Source: Magnolia sinica
Lineage: Eukaryota > Streptophyta > Magnoliopsida > Magnoliales > Magnoliaceae
Direction: 5' to 3'
Assembly: GCF_029962835.1 (NCBI RefSeq)
Contig: NC_080573.1
Span: 91,941,501 to 92,005,500, forward strand
DNA: 64,000 bases
Shown: one piece after another, positions 12,007-24,456 of the stretch
How positions within the stretch are numbered: position 1 is the stretch's first letter
Layout of the letters: every line of letters starts with the position of its first letter
Position numbers and translations under genes: made by a program
Notes under the pieces: model-generated
Told to the model about the DNA's origin: nothing
Seen by the model: only the letters and a program-made list of their open reading frames with translations
Databases searched by the model: none

Positions 12007-12067
<61 letters not shown>
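12005..12067. repeat. (TG)n(TA)n microsatellite
   Basis: A TG run followed by a TA run. The other two LTRs have only TA runs here (21618-21632; 29967-30011). The MITE is inserted in the TA part. Confidence 0.85.
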
Positions 12068-12069
<2 letters not shown>

Positions 12070-12614
12070 GAATAGGTACTATGCGCTCGAGCTGAGGGGA
12101 CCGTCCCATGAGGTCGAGCTGTGTGGGCCCAACCGTGATGCGTTTCAAACTTCTACCCCATCAGTCAGATGCATCATTCCATTATGGGCCTAAGTCCAAA
12201 AATCAAGTCAATCTGTGACTTGTGTGGGCCACACCACATACAGAAGTGGGGAGGGGCCGTGCACCATTAAAACATTCATAATCATTTCTTGGGCCCACCG
12301 AGATGTGGTTTGCAAATCTAGCCCATCCATTATGTGTGTCCCATTGGATGAGGGTTCAGACCAAGTTTCAGCAGCGTTCAAAACTCAGGTGGGCCCCACC
12401 AAGTGCTTTTATATGTTTTTGGCATGTCTTCACATGATTTTAGATGGTATGGCCCACCTGAGTTCCTTATACGGCTAATTTTTGGGATATCCCATAATTT
12501 AGAGGGGACCCATCAAATGCATGGTGTTGATGGTCGACACGCATCATAGTGGTGCCCACATAGCTCGACCTCACAGGAGCTTATCGTGAGGTCGAGCGCA
12601 TAGTACCTTTTCCC
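12068..12614. mobile_element. 547-bp MITE with TIRs, private to LTR 1
   Basis: The left end GGGAATAGGTACTATGCGCT matches the reverse complement of the right end (GGGAAAAGGTACTATGCGCT), giving terminal inverted repeats of at least 27 bp. It lies between TATATA runs, so the target duplication is TA-rich but its length cannot be told. It has no ORF worth calling. LTRs 2 and 3 lack it. Its full length is homologous, in opposite orientation, to about 11488-12004 just upstream, so LTR 1 now contains a large inverted pair. Confidence 0.85.
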
Positions 12615-14416
12615 TATATATATATATATATATATAATTGTTAGCTGGTTAGTACGCCCCACTATTAGTCCACACTTCACTGTTAGCCACTCCCACTAGG
12701 GATCCATACCAAGACCTAAGTGTCAAAATGAGGTATCTTAGTCTACCACCTGAGCTATGGATCAGGGTTTATATACATAATACATATGTGGTGGAGCTAA
12801 ATTTTGGGCCTCTCAATAACTATATGTTCTCCTCATCAAAGCCCAATCCAAAACTCATTAAGTCCACCATGAATACATTGGTGTGTATTGGACTTAAGGC
12901 CACCCGATATGACAGGAATTTGTGACCCAATTTCATGAAATCTTAAATAGTCATAATAGGCTTCTAATCACCCAATATAATGCAATGATCAAACCGTGGA
13001 GTAGGCAATTAAATTGTTAGTAGGATATTCATACATAAGAAGGGATGTTAATTTATAGAAAGAAGTAATAACTAAAATTATGATCAAGTACCCTAGTTTA
13101 GAAATTATAAGGAATACAATTTGATTAATCATGATTAAGAAAGAAGAGAAACGTATTTTGTAGTCGAAAGTATCAAGCTATGAGGCCATAAGTTTTCAGC
13201 ATCACGTAAGAATTGGTTACCCAGGTACGCAGTTCTTTAATAATCTTACACCCTGCATATCGGCATACATTGAGTTCTAGTCATCATTGAATTACTTGTC
13301 ATTAGCATCACTATACATTCCATGACATGATATATGATGAGGAATAGTAACCAAATTCTTTACAACATCACGGATTGACCGTATTACGATAAGGATGATG
13401 ATATTAAATCATGGACATTGGAAATAAGAAAATAGTAGGAGATGATGTGCCCCTTGGGTTAAGAGACCCTAAACCCCAATGGTACCTTGGGATGCCTCAC
13501 CGTTGGGCCGGGTGGATACATGGGCCATGGACTTGATTCCCACGGACGAGGCCAGGTTGAGATGGGGTATGTTCGACCCGCCTTAGGGCTAAGGTGGCAA
13601 ATGGGGACCGGTTTAACCCGCCGGCGAGGAGAAGCGCGAATGAGGTCCACTACTTGTGTACACAATGTTAGTTGTAACCCCATTGGTGGGTAGTGAGGTC
13701 GATTGCTGGTCTCTGGTGCATGGGCATCAACCCCGATGGATCCTAAGTTCCAACAATATATTGATCATAGTCGATATGATGATGTTTAGCAGTAGTGCAG
13801 TCAAGTCCATGGTGAGAGGACTATTGGCAGGTTTTTCTATAGTTAGCATACAGTTATTTCATGCATTTCACAGATGATCATGCTGCATTATTCATTAAGA
13901 CATCATGTTGTACAATTTATTACTTTTGGCAGTTCTTTCATTATATCTTTTATGTTAACTTATCTTGCGTACTTATCATGAGGACCTTGCATTTGTCAAT
14001 TATATCTTTTATGTTAACCTATCTTACGTATTTACCATGAAAACTTTGCACTTGTTAAAGTTATATGACTTACTTGTTTTTTAGCCACTCAGGTAAAGGA
14101 TCTAAAGAAGAAAAACAAGTAGCGACTACAAGTTAGGTGCCATGTCAAGGGACTGATTCGTGTAGACAGATGTTGTACTTTTAGAATTTTCTAGTACCCA
14201 GTTTACTTGTATGTAGATGTTATTTATCTTATCTCTGATGTTTCTTTTGTGAAGTATGAATGGTGAGATTTATCCTTTATATTACCTTGCTTGATGTCGA
14301 GATTGGGGCTTAGTGTGTGAGCATTGGGTACCAATCCCAGAGTTCGGCTTGTCGCGCGCTAGATCTGGTAAATATAGCGGTATTCTAAGGATATTGGGTC
14401 TGGGCTATGACAAAGT

Positions 14417-14428
14417 TGGTATCAAAGC
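14417..14428 (+). other. Tekay PBS, copy 1
   Basis: TGGTATCAAAGC lies four bases after the LTR end and matches the initiator-Met tRNA PBS (TGGTATCAGAGC) with one change. Confidence 0.85.
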
Positions 14429-14648
14429 ATGAGATAAGGGATTACCTATGGACAAGTAACCATTTAGGAGAAAGCTAGAGTTCTAAAACTTGAAAACTGA
14501 CATAACAACTTAGAAATACTAGGTTTCCCTTTAAGGAACTTAGAAAAAGTTATTTATATCAGGGGTTAGGAAGATACCCTCCTTGTTATTTGACTTTAAT
14601 AGACTATTTTAGGCAGTAACTAACTGAGGCGTCCATTTTCTATTGTAG

Positions 14649-15860
14649 ATCATGGCACCTAAGAAGGCCACTAAAATGAAAACAACAGTAGGGCACGAGC
14701 CATCTGAGCATCACCAGGCCAAGGCACCAGATACTCCTCAAGATGCCGCTTCAATTCAGGAAATCCTTTGTTCCATGGCATCTCTAATGGAACGTCAAGA
14801 GAGGTGGTCTGCAGAGGCATCTTCCGTATCGAAGCAGTCAGCTTTGATTCAGGAATTCCAGGCTTTGCGACCCCCTCAATTTAAAGGGCAGCCAGATCCG
14901 CTTGAGGCCGACCGATGGAGGACCCAGGTTATCAAGATTTTAGATGTGATGGGGTGTCCTAATTCCCAGAGGGTGTTGCTTGCTACCTTCACACTAGAGG
15001 GAGAAGTAGAGTTATGGTGGCAGTAAGTTAAGAAGGAAGCTGGGTCGAGTATAATATGGAGTTGGAGCATGTTCAACGACAAGTTCAACCAAAAGTATTT
15101 TCCTCATAGTATTAAAGAAAAGATGGTGTCAGAATTTATATCTCTTGAGCAAAGAGCTTTATCTGTGGCCCAATACGAGGCCAAATTCATTGAGCTATCC
15201 CATTTCGCATCAGATTTGATTTCAACCCCCAGTATGAAAGCTCGTAAATTTGAGAAGGGACTTTGTCCTGGCTTAAGGAGTAGGGTCGTACCTTTGTGAC
15301 TCCCTACGTTTGAAGAGGTGATGGACCAAGCTAAGATCATAGAAGCAGATTTCGAAGCGATGAACAAGACTCGTGAGCAGCCGCTTCGGAGATAGGATAA
15401 TAAGAACAAGAGGGGAGGCCCAACTCAGCAGTTTAGTCCATTGAAAAGGCTTGCTAGGCACGGACCAGCCATTTGGGAACCCCAGCAAGATTCGCAGCGA
15501 TTAGCATTTCAAGGGACATGTTTTAGGTGTCGTGGAGTAGGCCATCAGGTCAAGTCTTGCCCCAATCCACCAGATGTCTCTGTAGAGCAAAAGGTTAGGT
15601 CTTCTTATAGACAGTAGCCTCATGGTCACACCCAGCAGAGACTTTTTCAGCAACACCAGACTCAACAATACCATCCTCAACAATAGACTCAGTAGTATCG
15701 GCCTCAACAACAACCTCAACAACTCTAGCAGCAGCAGCCACCCCAAGGTCGAGACCACTCTTAGCAGTACCAGAGTCCGCCCCAGAAACAACAGGCAAGA
15801 TTTGCAGTGACTACCCAACCTCGTGTATATGTTATTTAGTAGACTGATCCTCAATCATCA
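14649..15860 (+). pseudogene. Tekay gag, copy 1
   Basis: The gag gene begins at ATG 14652, right after a splice-acceptor-like TTTTCTATTGTAG. The N-terminus is Lys-rich (MAPKKATKMK). The retrotrans_gag region includes LEADRWRTQVIKI and ends its first open block at ELWWQ. A stop at 15024-15026 (TAA; copy 2 has TTA) and a TGA at 15298-15300 (CGA in copy 2) interrupt one continuous frame. A CCHC knuckle (CFRCRGVGHQVKSC) sits at 15519-15560. A Gln-rich tract with several TAG codons follows to about 15840. The frame continues into the protease, so gag and pro were one polyprotein. Confidence 0.88.
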
Positions 15861-16300
15861 GCAACGATACTCGAGGGTACGACTACTCTCTTCTCATCAT
15901 TTGCACACACCTTATTCGACTCAGGTGCATCCCATTCATTCATATCATCATCACTCGTAAACACGTTGGGGTTAAAGCCAGAAAGGGTAGTAGAAGAGTT
16001 ATCAGTAACCACACCGTTAGGTGAGCATTCTAACCTAAGCCTTATCTGCAAGGATTGCCCAGTGATGATTGGAGATCACATCCTATCTGTCGATTTATTT
16101 GTTATGAAGATGTCGAAGCTGATGTTATTTTGGGTATGGATTGGATGACCGCATATCATGCCTCATTAGATTGTTTCGAAAGGACAATCACCTTCTCTAT
16201 AATCCGCCAGACACAGTTCCGGTTCAGGATTTTACCAGCAGAGCAGACAGGGACATCCTTGGCCTGCCTAGTAGAAGAAGAAAGGACCATAACGATTTAG
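15861..16300 (+). pseudogene. Tekay protease, copy 1
   Basis: An aspartic protease with the active site LFDSGASHSF (Asp codon 15918-15920), followed by the flap region and ILGMDWM. A frameshift lies around 16085-16100. The domain runs in frame with gag up to the shift. Copy 2 has lost this whole region by a deletion of about 756 bp. Confidence 0.85.
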
Positions 16301-17200
16301 GAGATCCCAATCGTATGCGAATATCTTGATGTCTTTCAAGACATCCCTGGCCTACCTCCTCAAAGGGCAGTGGAGTTCTGTATTGACCTAATGTCAGGTA
16401 CTGCACCCATCTCAAAGGCACCGTATCGCATGGCACCCATGGAGTTGGAAGAATTGAAGAAGTAGTTGGAGGAACTTCAGGCTTTGGGTTTTATTCACCG
16501 AAGTAGTTCCCCTTGGGGAGCACCAGTCCTATTTGTCAAGAAGAAGGATGGGTCATTGAGACTTTGTGTGGATTATAGGGAGTTAAATAAAGTGACCATC
16601 AAGAATAAGTATCCATTACCAAGGATTGATGATCTGTTCGATCAGCTTAGGGAGACGTAGTTCTTCTCGAAGATCGACCTACGTTCTGGATACCATAAAG
16701 TTCGACTTCGAGAGGAGGACATCCCTAAGATGGCTTTTCGCACCAGATATGGCCACTTCAAGTTCCTAGTCATGTCCTTCGGACTAACAAATGCCCTAGC
16801 CGTATTTATGCAATTGATGAATGAGGTATTTCACCCTTATCTCGACCAGTTTGTGGTAGTATGCATAAATGATATTCTAATATATTCGCGTACCCGGGAG
16901 GAGCATGAGCATCATCTACGCACTGCTCTGCAAACACTTCGTAATCATCAGTTATATGCCAAATTGGAGAAGTGTGAATTTTGGCAGGAAGAAGTGAAGT
17001 TTCTTGGCCACGTCATTACTAGAGGAGTGACCATAGATCCAGCTAAAGTTGAGGCCGTGCTTAAGTGGCAGCAACCCACTAATGTCATAGAAATTCAAAG
17101 CTTTCTAGGTCTAGCGGGATACTACAGATGGTTTATTCGAGGGTTTTCTCATATAGCGGCACCTCTGACATGACTGACCCATAAAGGAGCACCTTTTGAT
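16301..17200 (+). pseudogene. Tekay reverse transcriptase, copy 1
   Basis: RT of the gypsy type. Recognisable blocks are [46 protein letters not shown] and [12 protein letters not shown]. The catalytic FIDD reads CIND: the first Asp codon is AAT at 16868-16870, whereas copy 2 keeps GAC. Stops at 16298-16300, 16463-16465 and 17171-17173 are shared with copy 2; another at about 16658 is private. The enzyme is dead twice over. Confidence 0.9.
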
Positions 17201-17660
17201 TGGAGTGAAGCCTGCGAGAAGGCATTTGCGGAGTTAAAAGATAAGTTGACAATGACACTAGTTCTCACCCTGCCATCTGGAAATGAAGGCTTCGTAGTAT
17301 ACACAGATGCCTCACGGGTTGGATTGGGTTGTGTGCTGATGCAGCAGGACAAAGTTATAGCATACGCTTCTCTACAGTTGAAGGCCTATGAGAAGAATTA
17401 CCCCACGCATGACTTAGAGTTGGTCGCGGTAGTGTTTGTAGTAAAGATATGGTGGCATTATCTATACAGGTCTGATTTCAGCTATTCACGAACCGCAAGA
17501 GCCTTAAATATTTATTCTCTCAGAAGGCGCTTAATCTACGGCAAAGAAGGTGGTTAGAGTTGCTAAAGGATTATTATTTTTCTCTTCAATACCAACCAAG
17601 TAAGGCCAATGTTATAGCTGATGCCCTCAGTCACCAGCCACAAGGAATTATTTCTCACCT
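17201..17660 (+). pseudogene. Tekay RNase H, copy 1
   Basis: An RNase H domain starting near [11 protein letters not shown] and carrying [15 protein letters not shown] with the catalytic Asp, then the conserved Glu in [10 protein letters not shown] one-base loss near 17470 relative to copy 2 shifts the frame after HYLY. The end is readable as the ADALS linker in another frame near 17625. Confidence 0.85.
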
Positions 17661-18770
17661 TATGGTTCAATAGTGGCAAATATTGGATGAAATAAGGGAT
17701 TTCAATTTCGAGTGGAGCTTACAGTCAGCTGCTATGCATTTTGCAAGCTTATCCATTCAACCATCACTTATATCCGGAGTCATTGAGGCGCAACAGGCTA
17801 ACCACGCAATCATTAATCATCGTAAGGAAATGACTGATGATGGTTCGTCCAAGTGGCAGGTCGGTGTAGATGGTGGACTTCGTTATAAGGGGTGACTGCA
17901 TGTGCCAGAAGATGCGAAGCTGATGCAAGAAATATTGACCGATGCACATCGATACAAATTCACGATCCACCCAGGCAGTACAAAGATGTACCACGATGTT
18001 AAGAGACAATATTGGTGGCCAAGGATGAAGCATCACATTACTGAATTTGTCGCCCAATGTGATACATGTAAAAGGGTCAAAGCAGAGCATCAACGACCCT
18101 CTGGTACCTTGCAACAACTGGAGATTCCTCAGTGGAAGTAGGAGCACATTACCATGGATTTCATTATGGGATTACTGCGGACTCCTCAAGGTCATGATGC
18201 CATCTGGGTCATCATTGATCGACTGACGAAGTCAGCGCATTTCCTACCTATACGTGCTACCTACTCCATGGACCAACTTGCTCAGTTATATGTTAGCGAG
18301 ATCATCAAGCTGCATGGAGTGCCGGTATCAATAGTATCTGACCGTGACCCTAGGTTCACATCACAATTCTGGAAGAGCTTTTAGCAAGCCTTGGGTGTGA
18401 CTCTAAAGTACAGCACCGCCTACCACCCCCAGACAGATGGGCAGACTGAGAGAGTCAATCAGATTCTGGAGGATATGCTTAAAGCGTGTGTGCTGGATTT
18501 CTAGGGTAGCTGGGATACTCATTTTCCGTTGGCCGAATTTGCATATAATAATAGTTATCAAGCAACCATCGGCATGGCTCCGTATGAGGCCTTGTATGGC
18601 CAACCTTGTAGGTCACCCAGTTGTTGGGCAGAAGTTGGAGAGTGGAGTTTGCTTGGGCTTGAAATTGTTCAGCAAACCTTAGAAAAGATAGAGCTTATCA
18701 GAAAGAGTATGCGCACCACTCAAAGCCGACAAAAGAGTTATGCTGATTGCTGACATAGGGAATTGGAATT
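17661..18770 (+). pseudogene. Tekay integrase, copy 1
   Basis: An integrase with an HHCC zinc domain (H in DAHR, H in IHPG, then CDTCKRV) at about 17940-18080. The core motifs are [14 protein letters not shown] (catalytic Asp codon 18340-18342) and DGQTERVNQ. All three acidic residues appear intact here, unlike in copy 2. Stops occur at 17893-17895 (shared with copy 2), about 18139, 18382 and 18502. The downstream block LAEFAYNNSYQATIGMAPYE is typical of chromoviruses. Confidence 0.9.
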
Positions 18771-19215
18771 TACTGTCGGAGATTATGTCTACCTCAAGGT
18801 CTCGCCCATGAAGGGCGTATTTCGATTTGGCAAGCAAGGAAAGCTCGCCTCACGATAGATAGGTCCCTTCGAGATAGTAGAACGGATTGGCCAAGTGGCA
18901 TATCGACTAACCTTACCTCCCCAGCTGTCAGGTGTTCACAATGTATTTCATGTATCCATGTTAAGAAGGTGTGAGCCGGAGACAGAGAACATTATCGACT
19001 GGCAACCAATCGAAATCCATGAGGACGTGTCATACATAGAACATCCAATTTGTATCTTGGATTGAAAGGAGCAGATCTTCGGTCAAAGATGATTCCATTG
19101 GTGAAAGTTTAGTGGGGACACCATAACGAAGTAGAGGCCTCGTGGGAACCTGAGGAGGCTATTCGACCGAAATATCCCCATTTGTTCTAATGAACTTTAT
19201 AATCACCGTTAAAAA
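18771..19215 (+). pseudogene. Tekay IN C-terminus and chromodomain-like region, copy 1
   Basis: The GPY/F-type module (ELEFTVGDYVYLKV, then GPFEIVERIGQVAYRL) is followed by HNVFHVSMLRRC and the spacer ILD-KEQ...IPLVKV. It ends in words resembling a type II chromodomain (CWEPEEA region, then YPHLF). Such domains are known to direct chromovirus integration to heterochromatin. Stops at about 18857 and 19062 and a frameshift near 19080 inactivate it. Confidence 0.75.
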
Positions 19216-19339
19216 AATAAAAAATCACCTATGTATGATATCCTTTTTGCAAAAAAAAGGGTTTTCTGTCATTTCACTTTTTATCATGAAGCCCGCGTTT
19301 TATCCAATATATTAGAAATTTTGAGGATGAAATTTTTAT

Positions 19340-19353
19340 AAGGAGAGGAGAAT
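19340..19353 (+). other. Tekay polypurine tract, copy 1
   Basis: AAGGAGAGGAGAAT directly precedes LTR 2. Confidence 0.85.
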
Positions 19354-22300
19354 TATAACACCCGATCCATCCTATAAGTACGATCGACTGGTTAGTAGGT
19401 GAGACTCACCTGCCGAAATAAAACTCGATAATGCCTACATAAACAATTCTAATACTCAAAAGAACCCCTTATAGTACACCCCTTATAATGCGACCATAAA
19501 TAACTGAAACCGATACCATGATGACCACCCTAACCATTCCATACCATTTTATGCCTATGTACAAGATGATCAATGCTTTTGGCCAGACCTAGATTGGTCG
19601 TGCATAGTACACACCTGACTGAACAGAACCCCAAGACTTCAAAACATATTTCATATCGACCGCCACATCGCTACGATCGTGGAGGTACCACCCGTGCATC
19701 TGTGCGACGCTCCGTTAGTGAGATACGCCGTGAAGAATTATCGGTGTATCATGTGCGCATGGTGCCATATAACATGTGCATAACACATGCTCTTACACAC
19801 GCACCATACCACAAATGGGTGAGAGAATCTCTACCCATGTGTGTGATGTCACACACCCATACCCCTTCCTCTCTCAGGTACACCCCAAAGTCAACTCTTC
19901 TCCATACCATATCTCATGCATGACATCATCACACCATGCCCTCCCATGCCCCTTTAATCCACATTAATTCTTAATCATGTACAAATTCCCATAATCTTAG
20001 CCTAAGCTAAGATTAATCACATTAGCCTAACCTAACCATATGTTTATCCATTTCTCTACATAAACCCCTCCACCCCTTAGCATTTTCATCATTTTTTCTT
20101 CAACAAGAGAGAGAGAGAGGAGTGATCTTGGTGGGCCATCAATCCCATCCTTTCCATCCATCTCAACCTCCATTCCATCAATTTCATCCCTTCCATCTAA
20201 TTCATTAAGGTGAGTACACCCTCCTCACTCATTTTTATTTTGGTTTCCTTATGTTTATGTATGGTGAAGATGGTGTTGATGATGAAGACAATATGATTGT
20301 TGGAGAAAATAATTATAATGATGCTAATGATATGATTAATGGTGTAGATGGCTTAAGAACATAAATAATATCATAATTTCGAAGTTGTGTGGGACCATTG
20401 ATCATGGCCCTACTATGATGTTAGACATCCAATCTGTTCATAAGGTCACAAAGACTTGGATGGAATATCACACAAATTTCAGCTTGATTAGAATGTGATG
20501 GGCTCCACCGTGGGCCCATTGTAATGTTATATGCCATCTAAACCATCCAAGCAGTGGCATGTTGGGCTAGCCAAACTCACACACACCCATGCACACACGT
20601 GCACACAACATCAAAAAAAATGAGGAAGAAGAAGAAGATGATGAAGGCAGAGACGCTGATGCTGCTGCTTGGAAATGAAGGGGAGGGGCTGTGAGCCCAC
20701 AACATTCTCCCCATGATGTATGTATCTAATCCACATCATCCATTAAATTTTCCACATCATTTTAGGCCTTGAGCCAAAAAATGAAGCCAATCCAAATCTC
20801 TAGTAGGCCACACCATTGAAAATAGTGCTAATAATGGAATTTCACTATTGAAACTGTTAGGGTCCACTGTGATATTTCTATTTGTCCAAACCTATCGAAT
20901 ATTAGACTCTTTAGGCTCCCCACGACTTGAAGAATTCAATAGATAGAGTGGATCATCATAATATGGGCCACACCTATCAAAAACCATCAAATACAAAAAA
21001 ACAAAAAACAAAAAAAAACAACATATATGCTGGACGTTGGTTGCTGTCAGCGTCCAGAGGATGGTCCAGCAAGCAGCGTCCTGCTGCTTTATAAAGGGCA
21101 GGGTACGTGGGACCCACCATAGGCCCCACCATGATGCATGTTGAACAACAACACCGTTCATTTTATGGGTCCCCTTTAATTATTAGTATATCCCGAAAAT
21201 CAGTAGTACACAGAACTCAAGTGACCCACACCATCTAAAATCATGTGAAGATGTGCTAGGACATATATAGGCACTTGCTGGGGCCCACCTAAAATTTGGA
21301 TTCATCTAAAACTTGGTCTGACCCCTCAACTAAGTGGGACACACATATTGGATGGACTGGATTCGTGAACCACATCTTGTTGGGCCCAATAAACAATTAA
21401 GAATATTTTAATGAAGGGTGACCTCCCTCAACTTTGCGTGTGGTGTGGCTGGCACAAGTCACTGGTCACTAATGGACTTGGTTTTTTATAAAACGTAGGC
21501 CCACCATTGCATGGTGCATCTAACTGATGGGGCAGATGTTTGACACGCATCATGCTGGGCCCACAGAGTCGACCTCAAGGGAAGTCCCCATGTGTTGGAC
21601 CACATAGAACCTTTTCCTATATATATATATATAATTGTTAGCTGGTTAGTACACCCCACTATTAGTCCACACTTCACTATTAGCCACTCCCACCAGGGAT
21701 CCATACTAAGACCTAAGTGTCGAAGTGAGGTATCTTAGTCTACCACCTGAGCTATGGATCAGGGTGTATATACCTAATACATATGTGGTGGAGCTAAATT
21801 TTGGGCCTCTCAATAACTATATGTTCTCCTCATTAAAGCCCAATCTAAAACTCATTAAGTCCACCATGAATACATCGGTGTGTATTGGACTTAAGGCCAC
21901 CTGATATGACAGGAATTTGTGACCCAATTTCATGGTTATCTTAAATAGTAATAGGCTTCTAATCACCCCATATAATGCATTGATCAGACTGTGGCGTAGG
22001 CAATTAAATTGTTAGTAGGATATTCATACATAAGAAGGGATGTTAATTTATAGAAAGAAGTAATAACTGAAATTTTGATCAAGTACCCTAGTTTAGAAAT
22101 TATAAGGAATACAATTTGATTAATCATGCTTAAGAAAGAAGAGAAACGTATTTTGTAGTCGAAAGTATCAAGCTACGAGGCCACAAGTTGTCAGCATCAC
22201 GTAGGAATTGGTTACACAGGTACGCAGTTCTTTAATAATCTTGCACCCTGCATATCGGCATACATTGATTTCTAGTCATCATTGAATTACTTGTCATTAG

Positions 22301-23467
22301 CATCACTATACATTCCATGACATGATATATGATGAGGAATAGTAACCAAATTCTTTACAACATCACGGATTGACCGTATTACGATAAGGATGATGATATT
22401 AAATCATGGACACCGAAAATATGAAAATAGTAGGGGATGATGTGCCCCTTGGGTTGAGAGACCCTAAACCCCAATGGTACCTTGGGATGCCTCACCATTG
22501 GGCCGGGTGGATACATGGGCCACGGATTTGACTCATGGGCCACAAATTTGACTCCCACTAATGAGACCAGATTGAGAAGGGGTATGTCCGACTCGCCTTA
22601 GGCTGAGGTGGAAAATGGGGACCGGTTTGACCCACCGGGGAGGAGAAGCGCGAACGAGGTCTGCTACTAGTGTACACAATATTGGTTGTAACCCCTTGAT
22701 GGGTAGTGAAGTCGACTGCTGGTGTCTGGCGTATGGGCATCGTCCCCGGTGGATCATAAGTTCCAATAATATATTGATCATAGTCGATATGATGATTTTC
22801 AAGAGTAGTGCGGTTAAGTCTATGGTGAGAGGATTATTGGTAGGTGTTTCTACAGTTAGCATACAGTTATTTCATGCATTTCACAAATGATCACGCTCCA
22901 TCATTCATTGAGACATCGCTTTGTGCAGTTTATTACTTTTGACAGTTCGTTCATTATATCTTTTATGTTAACCTATCTTACGTACTTATCATGAGGACCT
23001 TGCATTTGTCAATTATATCTTTTATGTTAACCTATCTTGCGTACTTACCATGAAAACTTTCCACTTGTTAAGGTTATAAGACTTACTTTTTTTTAACCAC
23101 TTGGGTAAAGGATCTAAAGAAGAAAAACAAGTAGCGACTACAAGTTAGGTGCTACGTCAAGGGACAGATTTAACTTTTGAAAATTTTGAATTATACATGA
23201 TGTATATATGTATCGTGTAGACAGATGTTGTACTTTTGGAATTTTGTAGTACCCAGTTTACTTGTATGCAGATGTTACTTATTTTATCTCTGATGTTTCT
23301 TTTGTGAAGTATGAATGGTGAGATTTATCCTTTACATTACCTTGCCGGACGCCGAGATTGGGGCTTAGTGTGTGAGCATCAGGTACCAATCCTAGAGTTC
23401 GGCTTGTCGCGCGCTAGATCCGGTAGATATAGCGGTATTCTAAGGCTATTAGGTTAAGGCTGTGACA
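19354..23467 (+). repeat. Tekay LTR 2 (middle, shared)
   Basis: The 4,114-bp middle LTR, serving as 3' LTR of internal copy 1 and 5' LTR of copy 2. It has the same landmarks as LTR 1: splice donor at 20210, captured MITE segments (about 20395-20860 and 21101-21617), TA run at 21618-21632 and the tRNA-like antisense segment near 21690-21750. It lacks the 547-bp MITE and keeps the 55-bp block missing from LTR 1. In an unequal-crossover model this LTR is the recombinant one. Confidence 0.9.
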
Positions 23468-23471
23468 AATT

Positions 23472-23483
23472 TGGTATCAAAGC
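23472..23483 (+). other. Tekay PBS, copy 2
   Basis: TGGTATCAAAGC, identical to the copy 1 PBS, four bases after the end of LTR 2. Confidence 0.85.
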
Positions 23484-23703
23484 ATGAGATAAGGGATTAC
23501 CTATGGACAAGTAACCATTTAGGAGAATGCTAGAGTTCTAAAACTTGAAAACCGATAGAACAACTTAGAAATACTAGGTTTCCCTTTAAGGAACTTAGAA
23601 AAAGTTATTTATATAAGAGGTTAGGAAGATACACTCCTTGTTCTTTGACTTTAATAGACTATTTTAGGCTGTAACTAACTGAGGCATCCATTTTCTATTG
23701 TAG

Positions 23704-24456
23704 ATCATGGCACCTAAGAAGGTCACTAAAATGAAAACTACAGTAGAGCACAAGCCATCCAAGGATCACTAGGCCAAGGCACCAGATACTCCTCAGGATG
23801 CCGCTTCGATTCAGGAAATCCTTCGTTCCATGGCATCTCTAATGGAACGTCAAGAGAGGAGGTCTGCAGAGGCATCTTCTGTATTGGTGCAGTCAGCTTT
23901 GATTCAAGAATTCTAGGCTTTAGGACCCCCTCGATTTAAAGGGCAGCCAGATCCGCTTGAGGCGGATCGATGGAGGACCAAGGTTATCAAGATTTTAGAT
24001 GTGATGGGGTGTCCTGATTCCCAGAGAGTGTCGCTTGCTACCTTCACACTAGATGGAGAAGCAGAGTTATGGTGGCAGTTAGTTAAGAAGGAAGCTGGGT
24101 CGAGTATAATATGGAGTTGGAGCATGTTCAGCGATAAGTTCGACCAAAAGTATTTTCCTGATAGTATTCGACAAAAGATGGTGTCCAAATTTATATCTCT
24201 TGAGCAAGGAGCTTTATTTGTGGCCCAATACGAGGCTAGATTCATTGAGCTATCCCATTTCGCATCAGATCTGATTTCAACCCCCAGTATGAAAGCTCAT
24301 AAATTTGAGAAGGGACTTTATCCTTGCTTAAGGAGTAGGGTCGTACCTTTGCGACTCCCTACGTTTGAAGAGGTGACAAACCAAGCTAAGATCATAGAAG
24401 CATATTTCGAAGAGATGAACAAGACTCGTGAGCAGCTGCTTCGCTACGTTTGAAGA
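23704..24456 (+). pseudogene. Tekay gag, copy 2 (3' truncated)
   Basis: A second gag starting at ATG 23707 after the same TTTTCTATTGTAG acceptor-like sequence. It parallels copy 1, with private stops near 23770 and 23914. The open block 24001-24453 covers the capsid core. At 24443 the sequence jumps to pol: the zinc knuckle, Gln-rich tract and most of the protease (copy 1 positions 15389-16144) are gone. The junction carries a 13-bp filler, CTACGTTTGAAGA (24444-24456), identical to 24359-24371 upstream. Confidence 0.85.

Larger units (their letters stand above)
9712..14412 (+). repeat. Tekay LTR 1
   Basis: The longest of the three LTRs (4,701 bp). It differs from the others by a 547-bp MITE at 12068-12614 and by loss of about 55 bp near 14155. 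Landmarks shared with the others: a TATA-like CTACATAAAC at 10416-10425, a GA microsatellite at 10467-10497, a consensus splice donor at 10605, segments homologous to the foldback MITE (about 10800-10940 and 11095-11270), and a reverse-oriented member of the GGGAAAAGG MITE family (about 11488-12004). Short acidic or Asn-rich ORFs in it are not supported as genes. Confidence 0.9.

Noticed and set aside
11882..12193. Overlapping ORFs on both strands with poly-Tyr/Ile or Cys/Val stretches
   Set aside because: They are translations of the TG/TA microsatellite and the MITE ends.
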